Positions 25,097 to 33,358 of a stretch of DNA of 58,351 nt are shown one piece after another. Position numbers and translations under genes: made by a program. Source of the DNA: Candidatus Fermentithermobacillaceae bacterium UBA3951 (lineage in GTDB: Bacteria > Bacillota > Sulfobacillia > Fermentithermobacillales > Fermentithermobacillaceae); the NCBI GenBank assembly GCA_002385465.1, contig DGDN01000111.1:12601-70951 (forward strand), in the 5' to 3' direction. How positions within the stretch are numbered: the first letter of the stretch is position 1; the number at the start of each line of letters is the position of its first letter. The notes under the pieces are model-generated. The model worked only from the letters and a program-made list of their open reading frames with translations, was not told the origin of the DNA and ran no database searches.

Positions 25097-26218
25097 ATGG
25101 CACACGCATATACGCCTGGACTAAAAGTCACCGAAAGGGCGGTAATCCGAAAGACGCGTCGCCTGCCCCTCCTCGGAGAAGTTCTTGTCGAAAAAGGGGC
25201 AGCGGTATCACCGGATACCATCGTGGCCCGGACTGATATCCCGGGGAACCCACAGACCGTGAACGTCGCCAACTCTCTCGGAGTCGAGCCTGAAGACATC
25301 GCCGATTTCATGAAGGTGAAGACGGGAGGCTCCATAAAGAAAGGCGAGATTTTGGCCGAGTACAGGTCCTTCTTTGGGCTCTTCAAGCATACCGTCACCT
25401 CGCCCGTCGACGGCGTGGTGGAAATGGTCTCCACCGTTACCGGCCAGGTGACCCTCCGCGAGCCCCCGATCCCCATTCAGGTTGACGCCTACATCGACGG
25501 GATCGTCGAAGAAGTATTGCCCAAGGAGGGCGTCATCGTAAAAACCGAGGGCGCTTTTATCCAGGGTATCTTCGGTGTCGGCGGAGAGACCCAGGGCGTT
25601 ATCAGAGTAGCCGTGGAAGGCCCCGATGACGTTTTGGATGAGGCTCAAGTAAAGCCCGACGACAAAGGCAAGATCATTATCGGCGGCTCACTCGTTACCG
25701 CAGCAGCCATCAAGAAGGCGGCTGAGGTGGGCGCCCTTGGCATCGTTGCGGGAGGCATAATCGACAGCGACCTCATTGAATACCTCGGCCACGACATCGG
25801 TGTCGCCATCACCGGGCACGAAGATATACCGGTTACCGTCATCATTACCGAAGGCTTCGGCAGAATGCGGATGGCCCACAGGACCTTTGAACTGCTCAAG
25901 AGGCTTCAGGGGTTTAGGGCTTCCATCAACGGGGCCACACAGATCCGCGCAGGCGTCATGAGGCCGGAGATCATTGTCCCCGGCTACCAGCCCCAGGAGG
26001 ATACCAAGGAACAAGACCTCTCCCAGGGTCTTGTACCCGGAACGCCTCTCCGCATAATCCGCGAGCCTTACTTCGGACAACTGGCCGAAGTCGTGGATCT
26101 GCCGCCTGAGCTCCAGGTGATTGAGACGGAAGCTCGCGTGAGAATTCTCCGCGCGAAACTTGCCGATGGCACTATCGTCACGGTGCCTCGTGCGAACGTG
26201 GAGATCATCGAGGCATAA
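25097..26218 (+). CDS. Uncharacterised protein with lipoyl-like and KOW-like segments
   Basis: 373 aa from the ATG at 25097 with AAGGAGGAGGG upstream; the open frame back to 25019 overlaps glmL and lacks an SD. Residues 75-125 (SIKKGEILAEY, HTVTSPVDGVVEM) look like a biotinyl/lipoyl-type beta hairpin of the kind also seen in RnfC, but no MKM/DKA lysine is present, so attachment of a cofactor is unlikely. Residues 150-295 form a Gly-rich alpha/beta region with GIFGVGGETQG and GIVAGGIIDSD. Residues 315-372 resemble a small beta-barrel (KOW/SH3-like). Cytoplasmic, 17 bases after the GlmL-like gene, so very probably a functional partner. Function unknown. Confidence 0.75.
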   Translation: MAHAYTPGLKVTERAVIRKTRRLPLLGEVLVEKGAAVSPDTIVARTDIPGNPQTVNVANSLGVEPEDIADFMKVKTGGSIKKGEILAEYRSFFGLFKHTVTSPVDGVVEMVSTVTGQVTLREPPIPIQVDAYIDGIVEEVLPKEGVIVKTEGAFIQGIFGVGGETQGVIRVAVEGPDDVLDEAQVKPDDKGKIIIGGSLVTAAAIKKAAEVGALGIVAGGIIDSDLIEYLGHDIGVAITGHEDIPVTVIITEGFGRMRMAHRTFELLKRLQGFRASINGATQIRAGVMRPEIIVPGYQPQEDTKEQDLSQGLVPGTPLRIIREPYFGQLAEVVDLPPELQVIETEARVRILRAKLADGTIVTVPRANVEIIEA

Positions 26219-26246
26219 GGCGCTCGAGAGCAGTATTGGTACCGAC

Positions 26247-26282
26247 GGACCCGCCTTCCAAAGGGCGGGTCCTCTTGTGTGT
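26247..26282 (+). terminator. Intrinsic terminator of the GlmL cluster
   Basis: GGACCCGCC (26247-26255) pairs perfectly with GGCGGGTCC (26264-26272) across an 8-base loop, followed by TCTTGTGTGTT. It lies 28 bases after the stop of the 373-aa gene and closes the operon. A second small inverted repeat (AGGGAT at 26334, ATCCCT at 26343) lies farther on, before the DUF483 gene. Confidence 0.8.
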
Positions 26283-26384
26283 TGCCTGAAGGCCGACGGG
26301 CCCTCCCCGACGATATCAAGTCTCTCTTTATGGAGGGATAAAATCCCTGCAGAGAGAAAAAAGGTACACTAGTGGGAAGAACAA

Positions 26385-27374
26385 ATGTCTGAGAAGAGAA
26401 TAGAAGGGAGGCAGAGCGAGAGCATGGACAAGGGCCTTCTCAAGGAGTTCATGGCCGAAGAGGCCATCCCCTTACGGACCAAGTTCGACGATTACCTCGC
26501 TGTTGCCCTGGGTGTGAGGCGGGCGTCCCAGTTTATCTCGCCGGCTGAACTGCCCGATGCCGCCATACTGGGCGCTACCATAGACGAGCGTTTCCGCCAG
26601 AAGCTGGAGGGCCGGAGATTGCCCGGAGAATCCCTGAGCGATTTCATGAAAAACAAAATGGGGAAGTACTGGCGCAGAAATAGGGCTCAGGAAATACGTT
26701 ACCGGCTGGATGTTCTAAGGAGCGTTTATAAGGATGTTGTAGAAAGCTCCCACTCGTACCAGACCTACATAGGGTGGGCCAGGAAACTTGGCCTTTCCTA
26801 TAAGGAACTGGAGTCCAGGCCTACCATCCGCGAGATATACCTTTTCAAAGACCCGGAAGTTGCTCGCGAGCTGGATGAGCTTCAGGACCTCCGCAAGGAC
26901 ATACGGTGGGAGAAGATGCGGTCTCCAGGGGCCAATCAACCGGGCTACGTCCGGGCTTTCCCAGAGGAGCAGAATCCGGCTTTCGTGAAGAAGCTGGGGC
27001 GGATATTGGGTTTCCCCCTGTGCTGCATTGAGCGGTACGCGTTTGACAGGGAATCGGCAGTCCTCTCGCCGGAACAGCGTGCTTCCAACCAGCTTGTGAA
27101 CCTGGAGACAGACGAGGAGTACAATCCGTACGCGTTTTTCACGAAAGACTTTTTCCCATGCCAGCCTGACTGTGAGATGGCGGCTCAAATGGGCAAAGCG
27201 ATTTATGAGGCTTTGGAGGCGATAGATCCGGAAGTCGCCGGAGAGCACCTCAGCCATCTGTCTCAAAACGTGGGTCTCGTCCGCGAGTACCCCGAGATTA
27301 TCCGGAAGAAGATCGAGTCGCTGGAGAAGATGGCGGCCGCCACTAAGACCCAGGAAGGCGATAATGTTGAGTGA
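26385..27374 (+). CDS. DUF483-like protein with CC...CxxxC cysteines
   Basis: 329 aa, soluble. The C-terminal half contains LGFPLCCIERYAFD (Cys213-Cys214) and FPCQPDCEMAAQMG (Cys259, Cys263), the pattern of DUF483-type proteins, whose function is not established. Four conserved cysteines suggest a metal or Fe-S site; this is inference. The N-terminal 200 residues are mainly helical and charged and are not recognised. The ATG has only a weak GGGAAGA upstream; M14 is an alternative. It overlaps the uracil-DNA glycosylase gene by 11 bases, so the two may be co-translated. Confidence 0.75.
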   Translation: MSEKRIEGRQSESMDKGLLKEFMAEEAIPLRTKFDDYLAVALGVRRASQFISPAELPDAAILGATIDERFRQKLEGRRLPGESLSDFMKNKMGKYWRRNRAQEIRYRLDVLRSVYKDVVESSHSYQTYIGWARKLGLSYKELESRPTIREIYLFKDPEVARELDELQDLRKDIRWEKMRSPGANQPGYVRAFPEEQNPAFVKKLGRILGFPLCCIERYAFDRESAVLSPEQRASNQLVNLETDEEYNPYAFFTKDFFPCQPDCEMAAQMGKAIYEALEAIDPEVAGEHLSHLSQNVGLVREYPEIIRKKIESLEKMAAATKTQEGDNVE

Positions 27375-28092
27375 CGGTGTCAAGATCGAACAACGCTCCT
27401 TGTTCGATTCCTTAAGCGATCTACGGGTGCCCCAGGGACAAGCATCCCTTTTCCCGCCCGCCGAAGAGAAAGCCGGGAAAGCGGTGGAAGTGCCTAAGCC
27501 GAGCCGGGATAACGAGTGGCTGGGCATCACCGACCTTGGAGAGCTAAGAAAACATGTGGTCCTGTGTCGCTCGTGCCCGTTAAGGGACGGGGCCAGAGGG
27601 GTGGTTTTTGGCGAAGGAAATCCCCGCGCCGACATAATGTTTATCGGTGAAGGACCCGGAAGGACCGAGGACGAAACCGGCCGGCCTTTTGTCGGGCGCG
27701 CAGGGCAGCTTCTAGAGTATGCCCTCAAGTCCATCGGGCTTTCGCGCGGGGAAGTGTTCATAGCCAACATAGTGAAGTGCAGGCCGCCGGATAACAGGCT
27801 GCCGCTTCCACCCGAGGTCCAGGCGTGCCTTCCTCACTTAAGGGCCCAGATGCGGATCATAAATCCGAAGATTGTAGTGCTCCTGGGGGCACTATCCAGC
27901 CAGACTCTGGTCAATCCGTCCATAAGGGTTACGAGGGACCGCGGGAAGTGGTTCACCAAGGAAGGGGTAGAATACCTGGTGACGTTCCATCCCGCTGCAG
28001 TACTAAGGGACGAAGCAAACAAGAAAAAAGAGTTCATGGCGGACATGATTAGTCTCAAGGAGAAGCGGGACAAGATCCAAAGTGGTAGATGA
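27364..28092 (+). CDS. Family-4 (4Fe-4S) uracil-DNA glycosylase
   Basis: 242 aa. Motif GEGPGRTEDETGRPFVGRAGQL matches the active-site region in which the family-4 enzymes carry GEAPG and PFVGRAG, and HPAAVLR is the C-terminal uracil-recognition motif. Cysteines in LCRSCPL, VKCRPP and QACLPH would hold the 4Fe-4S cluster. It removes uracil from DNA formed by cytosine deamination and is typical of thermophiles and many anaerobes. About 60 residues precede the core, longer than many relatives. It overlaps tsaE by 11 bases. Confidence 0.92.
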   Translation: MLSDGVKIEQRSLFDSLSDLRVPQGQASLFPPAEEKAGKAVEVPKPSRDNEWLGITDLGELRKHVVLCRSCPLRDGARGVVFGEGNPRADIMFIGEGPGRTEDETGRPFVGRAGQLLEYALKSIGLSRGEVFIANIVKCRPPDNRLPLPPEVQACLPHLRAQMRIINPKIVVLLGALSSQTLVNPSIRVTRDRGKWFTKEGVEYLVTFHPAAVLRDEANKKKEFMADMISLKEKRDKIQSGR

Positions 28093-28558
28093 CCGTGGGA
28101 CGACTATCCGTATAGAAAGCCGGGGACCGGACGATACCAGGAAGATCGGCAAGGCCATTGGCAGTCGATTGAGGGGCGGGGAGGTAATCCTTCTCAAGGG
28201 GACCTTGGGAGCAGGCAAGACCACCCTAGTCCAGGGTATCGCCCGGGGGCTCGGCATTGAGGGCCCTGTACAGAGTCCCAGCTTCGTGCTTGAAAGGATC
28301 CACAGGGGAAGGCTGGAACTCAGGCACCTCGACCTCTATCGCCTCACGGGAGCCGAGGCCCTGGAAGCCGGGCTCCTTTCAGAGATGGGAGAGAGCGACG
28401 TTACGGTGATAGAGTGGGCGGAAAGGGCAGAAGGCCTGATCCGGGCGGATCTTGAGGTGCGGATTGAAAAGACTCGCGAAGACCAGGGCCGCAGCATAAT
28501 CATAGAAGCGAGAAATCCTGCGTTGAAGTCTCTTCTAGAGGTACAAGGCACATGTTAG
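28082..28558 (+). CDS. tsaE: tRNA t6A37 biosynthesis ATPase TsaE
   Basis: 158 aa P-loop ATPase. Walker A is GTLGAGKTTLVQGIA, followed by the family motif VQSPSFVLERIH, HLDLYRL and TVIEWAER. TsaE drives the TsaB-TsaD complex in making N6-threonylcarbamoyladenosine at tRNA position 37. GTG start inside the end of the glycosylase gene; its end overlaps the tsaB start. Confidence 0.93.
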   Translation: MVDDRGTTIRIESRGPDDTRKIGKAIGSRLRGGEVILLKGTLGAGKTTLVQGIARGLGIEGPVQSPSFVLERIHRGRLELRHLDLYRLTGAEALEAGLLSEMGESDVTVIEWAERAEGLIRADLEVRIEKTREDQGRSIIIEARNPALKSLLEVQGTC

Positions 28559-29310
28559 ACGGCGAGATAGCCATCCTGGCGATAGAGACTACCACCTCGC
28601 TCATGGGTGCAGCCGTGGTGGTCGGAGAAGAAGTGGTCTCAGAAGGTTTTGTCGATAAGCCCAAGGTCCATTCGTATAAGCTCCTTCCTATGTGCGATTG
28701 GGTGCTCTCTAAGGCTAGACTGGACCCCCGGCTCTTGAGCGCAGTTGCAGTTTCGATCGGTCCGGGGTCGTTTACGGGGCTCCGGATCGGGTGCGCCACG
28801 GCTCAAGGCCTTGCTCATGCATGGGGAAAGAGAGTGGTGCCGGTCCCCACATTCTCGGTTCTTGTGGAGCAAGCGCGAAAAGAAACCCAAGGGATCTCCC
28901 CCGTTCCCAACATAGCCGCGGTTCAGGGCAGGGCAAGGGCTCAGACGGTTACCGCCCTCTACTCACATGAGGGGACCGAGCTGGTACCCCCAGAGGGAAG
29001 GTCTTTGGAGGAGTTTGCCCTGGAGATCAAGGTATTTGCCCCCGATCCTGTCATTGCGGTAGGAGACGCATGCGATCTCCTTGTGGATCATGTTAAGTCG
29101 GAGAACACAGGTGGGCAGGCTGAGGCTCAAGTAGCCACGGCCGGAGAACGCACACGCCTGCCGCTTCCGGGCACGGTTGGCCTGTTGGCGGTAGGTATGT
29201 GGAAAAAGGGTCTGTCGGTAGAGCCCAAGGCAGCGATCCCGGTATATTACCGGAAACACCAGGCCGAAGTGAAGATGGCGAGGAAGAGGACGAATGAGAG
29301 GCGAGACTGA
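28552..29310 (+). CDS. tsaB: tRNA t6A37 biosynthesis protein TsaB
   Basis: 252 aa ASKHA-fold protein. ILAIETTTSLMGAAVV at the N-terminus and AVSIGPGSFTGLRIGCATAQ are TsaB hallmarks. It is an inactive paralogue of TsaD that scaffolds the t6A complex. The start overlaps the tsaE stop by seven bases. A segment of about 100 residues after residue 150 is less conserved, as is normal for TsaB. Confidence 0.93.
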   Translation: MLDGEIAILAIETTTSLMGAAVVVGEEVVSEGFVDKPKVHSYKLLPMCDWVLSKARLDPRLLSAVAVSIGPGSFTGLRIGCATAQGLAHAWGKRVVPVPTFSVLVEQARKETQGISPVPNIAAVQGRARAQTVTALYSHEGTELVPPEGRSLEEFALEIKVFAPDPVIAVGDACDLLVDHVKSENTGGQAEAQVATAGERTRLPLPGTVGLLAVGMWKKGLSVEPKAAIPVYYRKHQAEVKMARKRTNERRD

Positions 29311-29823
29311 ATGAAGACCGAAGGCTTTAACCTTAGAGACATAAAGCTTGAACCGATGACCCTCAAAGATTTGGACCGTGTGCTCCAGATAGAGTCCCGT
29401 TCTTACCAGCACCCGTGGTCTAGGCGGGCATTTGTTTCTGAGGTTACGGACAACAGCTACGCCTATTACTACGTTGCGCGGCTAGGTGACGTGATTGTAG
29501 GTTACGTCGGGATGTGGATTATTTTGGAAGAGGCTCACATAACAAACATAGCGGTCGACCCGGATTACAGGCGTCTGGGTATCGGCCGCTATATGTTGGA
29601 GACCATGTTCGATAGAGCGCGCGAGCACGGCGCCACGCGCATGACGCTGGAAGTAAGGGTCTCCAACGTGACAGCTCAGAACCTATACAAGAAACTGGGT
29701 TTCGCGGAAAGGGGTATCCGGAAGGGGTACTACACAGACACCCACGAGGATGCCATAGTCATGTGGAAAGAAGACTTAGGCCCCCAGAAACCTAAGGCGG
29801 GCCGGGTTAAGTGGATGGTGTAG
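29311..29823 (+). CDS. rimI: Ribosomal protein S18-alanine N-acetyltransferase-like GNAT enzyme
   Basis: 170 aa GNAT-fold acetyltransferase. The acetyl-CoA loop is YRRLGIGRYML, preceded by the beta4 strand ITNIAVDPD, and NLYKKLGFAERGIRKGYY near the C-terminus is the RimI pattern. In E. coli RimI acetylates the N-terminal alanine of S18. It starts directly after tsaB, in the widespread tsaE-tsaB-rimI-tsaD order. Its 3' end overlaps the end of the convergent pyrF by 17 bases. Confidence 0.9.
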   Translation: MKTEGFNLRDIKLEPMTLKDLDRVLQIESRSYQHPWSRRAFVSEVTDNSYAYYYVARLGDVIVGYVGMWIILEEAHITNIAVDPDYRRLGIGRYMLETMFDRAREHGATRMTLEVRVSNVTAQNLYKKLGFAERGIRKGYYTDTHEDAIVMWKEDLGPQKPKAGRVKWMV

Positions 29824-30724
29824 GTTTGGCGACGTTGTTGAGGTCTTTCTGGGCTTTCCGCGCCGCGTCGTAGATCGCTCTCCGTATCGCATCTTTGTCT
29901 ATCCCTTCATCCAGCGCTTCATAGGCGTAATCGATGCTCCTCGACGCATTCACGATTGCTCCAGCGCCGTCCGGGCGGAAAGCATGTCTTACGTCGTGAG
30001 CCGTACCTCCTTGGGCCCCGTAGCCCGGGACGAGGAGGTACGAAGATGACAAGACCTCCCGCAGCGCTTTGAGTTCGGAAGGGTAAGTAGCCCCAACCAC
30101 GGCCCCTACATGGGAATACCCGCATCGTCCGATGTTGGCGGCGCCGAGATCGGTCACTGCGCGCGCAACTTTTGTGTAGAGCCTCTCTCCGCTTTCCTCG
30201 AGGATTTGGTCCTGGAAAGCGCCTGAGCCGGGATTGGAGGTCTTGACCAGGACGAAGAGCCCGGAGCCTGCCTTGGCTGCGGCTCTTGCGAAAGGTTCCA
30301 AGGTGTCGGGGCCCAAGTATGGGTTCACGGTGAGGGCGTCGGCGAAGAAGTCCGAATCGGGGTCGAGGAACGCTTTGGCATAGGCTGCCGCAGTGCTGCC
30401 GATATCGCCGCGTTTGGCATCCATGATCACTGGGATACCCTTTGTCCTGGCGGCTTTGAGGCACGCAGAAAGGACTGCGATGCCGGTGAGACCCATGCTT
30501 TCGAAGAACGCCGCTTGGGGTTTTACGGCGCAGGCAGTCTCCTCTGCCGTCTCGATAAGGATCGCGCAGAACTCAATGAGCAGCTTCTCAGGCGTAAAAT
30601 GAGGGTAAGCTCTTGCGAAGGGCGACGATTCCCCAAAAAGCCTCTCCGGATACGGGTCAATACCGATCACCAGGCGGGAATCTATCTTGGAGATCCTCTC
30701 GTGCAGCTTGTCAGCAAAATGCAT
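29807..30724 (-). CDS. pyrF: Orotidine 5'-phosphate decarboxylase, subfamily 2
   Basis: 305 aa from the ATG at 30724, which has GGGAGGAAAA upstream; the longer open frame to 30832 has no SD. It decarboxylates OMP to UMP, the last step of pyrimidine synthesis. The catalytic motif MDAKRGDIGSTA and the preceding KPQAAFFE identify the type-2 (mycobacterial-like) subfamily. It is alone and reversed within the t6A cluster, without other pyr genes nearby, converging on rimI and diverging from tsaD. Confidence 0.93.
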   Translation of the reverse strand: MHFADKLHERISKIDSRLVIGIDPYPERLFGESSPFARAYPHFTPEKLLIEFCAILIETAEETACAVKPQAAFFESMGLTGIAVLSACLKAARTKGIPVIMDAKRGDIGSTAAAYAKAFLDPDSDFFADALTVNPYLGPDTLEPFARAAAKAGSGLFVLVKTSNPGSGAFQDQILEESGERLYTKVARAVTDLGAANIGRCGYSHVGAVVGATYPSELKALREVLSSSYLLVPGYGAQGGTAHDVRHAFRPDGAGAIVNASRSIDYAYEALDEGIDKDAIRRAIYDAARKAQKDLNNVAKPTPST

Positions 30725-30934
30725 AAGCTTTTCCTCCCCTGAGTCCCGAAACGGTGAGCTCCCGCTACCAAGTCTCTCACGCTTACGGCGAGCCGTAAAG
30801 GAGGGGTAGACATTATGTGTCCGGAGAGACAAGGTGCCTCTCCAAACCAGATTTGCCTTCTCCCGGAGCCGCAGTGTACTTTAGTAGGTGAATTCACACG
30901 CCAAGTCACAAGAAGAGGCGCTCGAGGTGGTTTC

Positions 30935-31939
30935 TTGAAGATCCTGGGCATTGATACCTCATGTGACGATACTTCCTGTGCCGTCGTTCTCAATGGGCGC
31001 AAGGTACTTTCCAGCATCGTCTCCTCTCAGGTGGACCTCCACGAAAGGTTCGGAGGTGTTGTCCCCGAGATAGCTTCGCGCAAGCATATGGAGATGATGA
31101 TCCCTGTTGTTGAGGAATGCCTGGCGCAAGCGTCTTTGGCTCTTTCAGACTTGGACGGGATCGCGGTGACTTATGGCCCTGGCCTTCTGGGATCGCTATT
31201 GGTGGGGGTGAGCTACTCTAAGAGCCTGGCCTACGGTTTGGGACTCCCTCTTGCGGGAGTCCACCACCTGGAAGGGCATATATCGGCCAATTTCTTGAGA
31301 GACGACCCGCCTCCTTTTCCGCTCCTCAACCTGGTTGTGTCGGGGGGCCATTCCGACCTGATCCTCATGCGTGACCACGGGGACTATTCGGTGCTGGGCG
31401 AGACGCTCGACGATGCTGCAGGCGAGGTCTTCGATAAAGTGGCCAGGGAGCTCGGGCTTCCTTACCCCGGCGGCCCGCACCTAGACAAGGTAGCAGACCT
31501 CGGCGACGAAGACGAGGTGAGGTTCACCCATCCCAAGATCCAAGGGAACCGGTTCGATTTCAGCTTCAGCGGCACAAAGACGAGGGCCCTTCAGGAGTTC
31601 GAAAAGCGCGGGGCATCGCCTGAGACCGTGAGAAACATCGCCGCGGGGCTCAGAAAAGCTATTGTGAGGGACCTCCTATACAACGTCCCGGAAGTTATGA
31701 GACTGACGGGTGCCCGTGCGTTTGCGGTTTCAGGCGGCGTGGCAGCCAACAGCCTGCTCCGAAAAGAGGCGGAGGAGCTTTCCGGCCGGTTGGGTGTGCC
31801 TCTCTACATCCCGCCCAAGGAGTACTGCACCGATAACGGCGCCATGATCGCATCTGCGGGGTACTTCCGGCTCATGGCCGGGAAGGTCTCGGGACCGGAC
31901 CTGAGCGCAGAGGCAAGTCTCCCACTCACTTCATGGTAA
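30935..31939 (+). CDS. tsaD: tRNA N6-adenosine threonylcarbamoyltransferase TsaD
   Basis: 334 aa from the TTG at 30935, which gives the normal family start (KILGIDTSCDDTS). Zinc ligands His in GVHHLEGHISANF and the Asp near the C-terminus (YCTDNGAMIA) are present, with VSGGHSDLIL and PYPGGP in the core. With TsaB and TsaE it forms t6A in ANN-decoding tRNAs. GAGG lies seven bases before the TTG. An in-frame ATG at 30815 has an even better SD (AAAGGAGGGG) and would add 40 residues; whether that is a start or a leader is unclear (see findings). Confidence 0.9.
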   Translation: MKILGIDTSCDDTSCAVVLNGRKVLSSIVSSQVDLHERFGGVVPEIASRKHMEMMIPVVEECLAQASLALSDLDGIAVTYGPGLLGSLLVGVSYSKSLAYGLGLPLAGVHHLEGHISANFLRDDPPPFPLLNLVVSGGHSDLILMRDHGDYSVLGETLDDAAGEVFDKVARELGLPYPGGPHLDKVADLGDEDEVRFTHPKIQGNRFDFSFSGTKTRALQEFEKRGASPETVRNIAAGLRKAIVRDLLYNVPEVMRLTGARAFAVSGGVAANSLLRKEAEELSGRLGVPLYIPPKEYCTDNGAMIASAGYFRLMAGKVSGPDLSAEASLPLTSW

Positions 31940-31956
31940 GGAAGGTTGTTTTCTAG

Positions 31957-33306
31957 TTGAGCCGGAGTAGATTGGTTAAAAGCGACACCCCATCCATCGA
32001 GGCCCTCCTCTATGAGGCCCAGAAGCGGGGGATCCTGCCCATCACTTCAGAGTGCACCGCCAGTTGCGCCTTTTGTTCCAACAAGTACAACCCGCCGTCA
32101 TGCGAGGTGCTCAATATAGGGAGGCGCAGCCTGGAGGAGATCAAAGAGACGCTTCCATGGCTTCAAGCGGCTCCGGGGCCCATCGTCATAGGTGAATCGG
32201 TGACTAGGATCAACGAAGGGGAACCCCTTTGTCATCCTGACTTCCTTGAAGTAGTGCGGCTCGTAAGAGAAACCTATCCGGGCCGCGCCATCAAAGTGAC
32301 CACCAACGGCATGTTGCTTACCCCTGAGGTGGTGAGCTACCTGTCCGAGGCGGGAGTGACGCTCACCGTGTCCTTGAACAGCGTGTCGAAACGAGACCTG
32401 ATTATGGGCGACCGTGACCCGGAAAAAACCCTTGCGGCCATCGCTTCCTTGAAAGGCAATGTGGAGTTCGACGGCAGCATAGTAGCACTCCCGTTCCTTA
32501 CGGGGCCTCTCGATATCCGAGAGTCCGTGAGGTTCCTCAAAGAGTCGGGAGCCACCACCGTGAGGCTCCTCTTGCCGGGGTTTTCCGGGCGCCACCCCCT
32601 CTATAAAGCGATGCCGAAGGATACGTGGAAAGAGGTCCGGGATATGGCTGCCGAGCTGGCCGCACGTGTGAAGATACCCGTTCTCGCAGATCCGCCGGAG
32701 CTAAATGATCTCGATGCAAGGGTGGAGTATGTCCTCCCGAATTCGCCTGCGGCAAAGGCCGGGATACGCGCCGGAGACCTTATAGTGAAGGTTTCGGGAA
32801 AAGATGTCTTCTCAAGGAAGGACGCTTTCCAGAGGGCCTACGAGAGGGAAAACCCTGTGGTCACCGTCTTTAGAGAGGGCCTCATTGAATACAGGCTTCC
32901 CAAGAAGAGGGCATCGTCTCCTGGGTTCATAATGTACGAGGACCTGGACGCCCGGGATTACCTTAACTGGGAGCGCGTTTCCGGAGTGGCCAAGGGGCGG
33001 GATGTCCTTGTACTTACGTCGAAGCCCGCAAAGAAGCTCCTTGAGGCAGCCCTTAGAAGGCGGGGCCTGGAAGCACGCACCGTTGCCGTCCGCTCCTACT
33101 TCTTTGGGGGCAACATAGGCGTCGCGGGCCTCCTTACGGTTAGGGATTTCCTTGCGGCCTACCGGAGGGCAGCTCGGAAAAGCGGTGAACCTTACCTGGT
33201 TACCCTCCCTGCGCGCGCGTTCGATCCTTGGGGCCGCGACCTTGAGGGCGTTCACTATCGCGTCTTCTCTCAAGAGACCGGAGTACCTGTAATACTGGCG
33301 GGCTAA
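31957..33306 (+). CDS. Radical SAM protein with internal PDZ and DUF512-like C-terminus
   Basis: 449 aa. The radical SAM cysteines are Cys33, Cys37 and Cys40 in CTASCAFC, followed by a TIM-barrel-like region to about residue 240. A PDZ domain (about 250-310, VLPNSPAAKAGIRAGDLIVKVSG) comes next, and the last 70 residues (SYFFGGNIGVAGLLTVRDFL) resemble the C-terminus of DUF512 proteins. In the usual DUF512 protein the PDZ domain is N-terminal, so this is a reordered architecture. The substrate is unknown. TTG start with GGAAGG upstream, 17 bases after tsaD; the M42 peptidase genes follow on the same strand. Confidence 0.8.
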   Translation: MSRSRLVKSDTPSIEALLYEAQKRGILPITSECTASCAFCSNKYNPPSCEVLNIGRRSLEEIKETLPWLQAAPGPIVIGESVTRINEGEPLCHPDFLEVVRLVRETYPGRAIKVTTNGMLLTPEVVSYLSEAGVTLTVSLNSVSKRDLIMGDRDPEKTLAAIASLKGNVEFDGSIVALPFLTGPLDIRESVRFLKESGATTVRLLLPGFSGRHPLYKAMPKDTWKEVRDMAAELAARVKIPVLADPPELNDLDARVEYVLPNSPAAKAGIRAGDLIVKVSGKDVFSRKDAFQRAYERENPVVTVFREGLIEYRLPKKRASSPGFIMYEDLDARDYLNWERVSGVAKGRDVLVLTSKPAKKLLEAALRRRGLEARTVAVRSYFFGGNIGVAGLLTVRDFLAAYRRAARKSGEPYLVTLPARAFDPWGRDLEGVHYRVFSQETGVPVILAG

Positions 33307-33358
33307 GCCGATTACCACGATTCTCCAAATCTGAGCCTCATGGCAGGACTATTTCGAG

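Noticed and set aside
26715..27770. Minus-strand open frame of 351 codons opposite DUF483 and the glycosylase gene
   Set aside because: Spans two good sense genes and has no domain.
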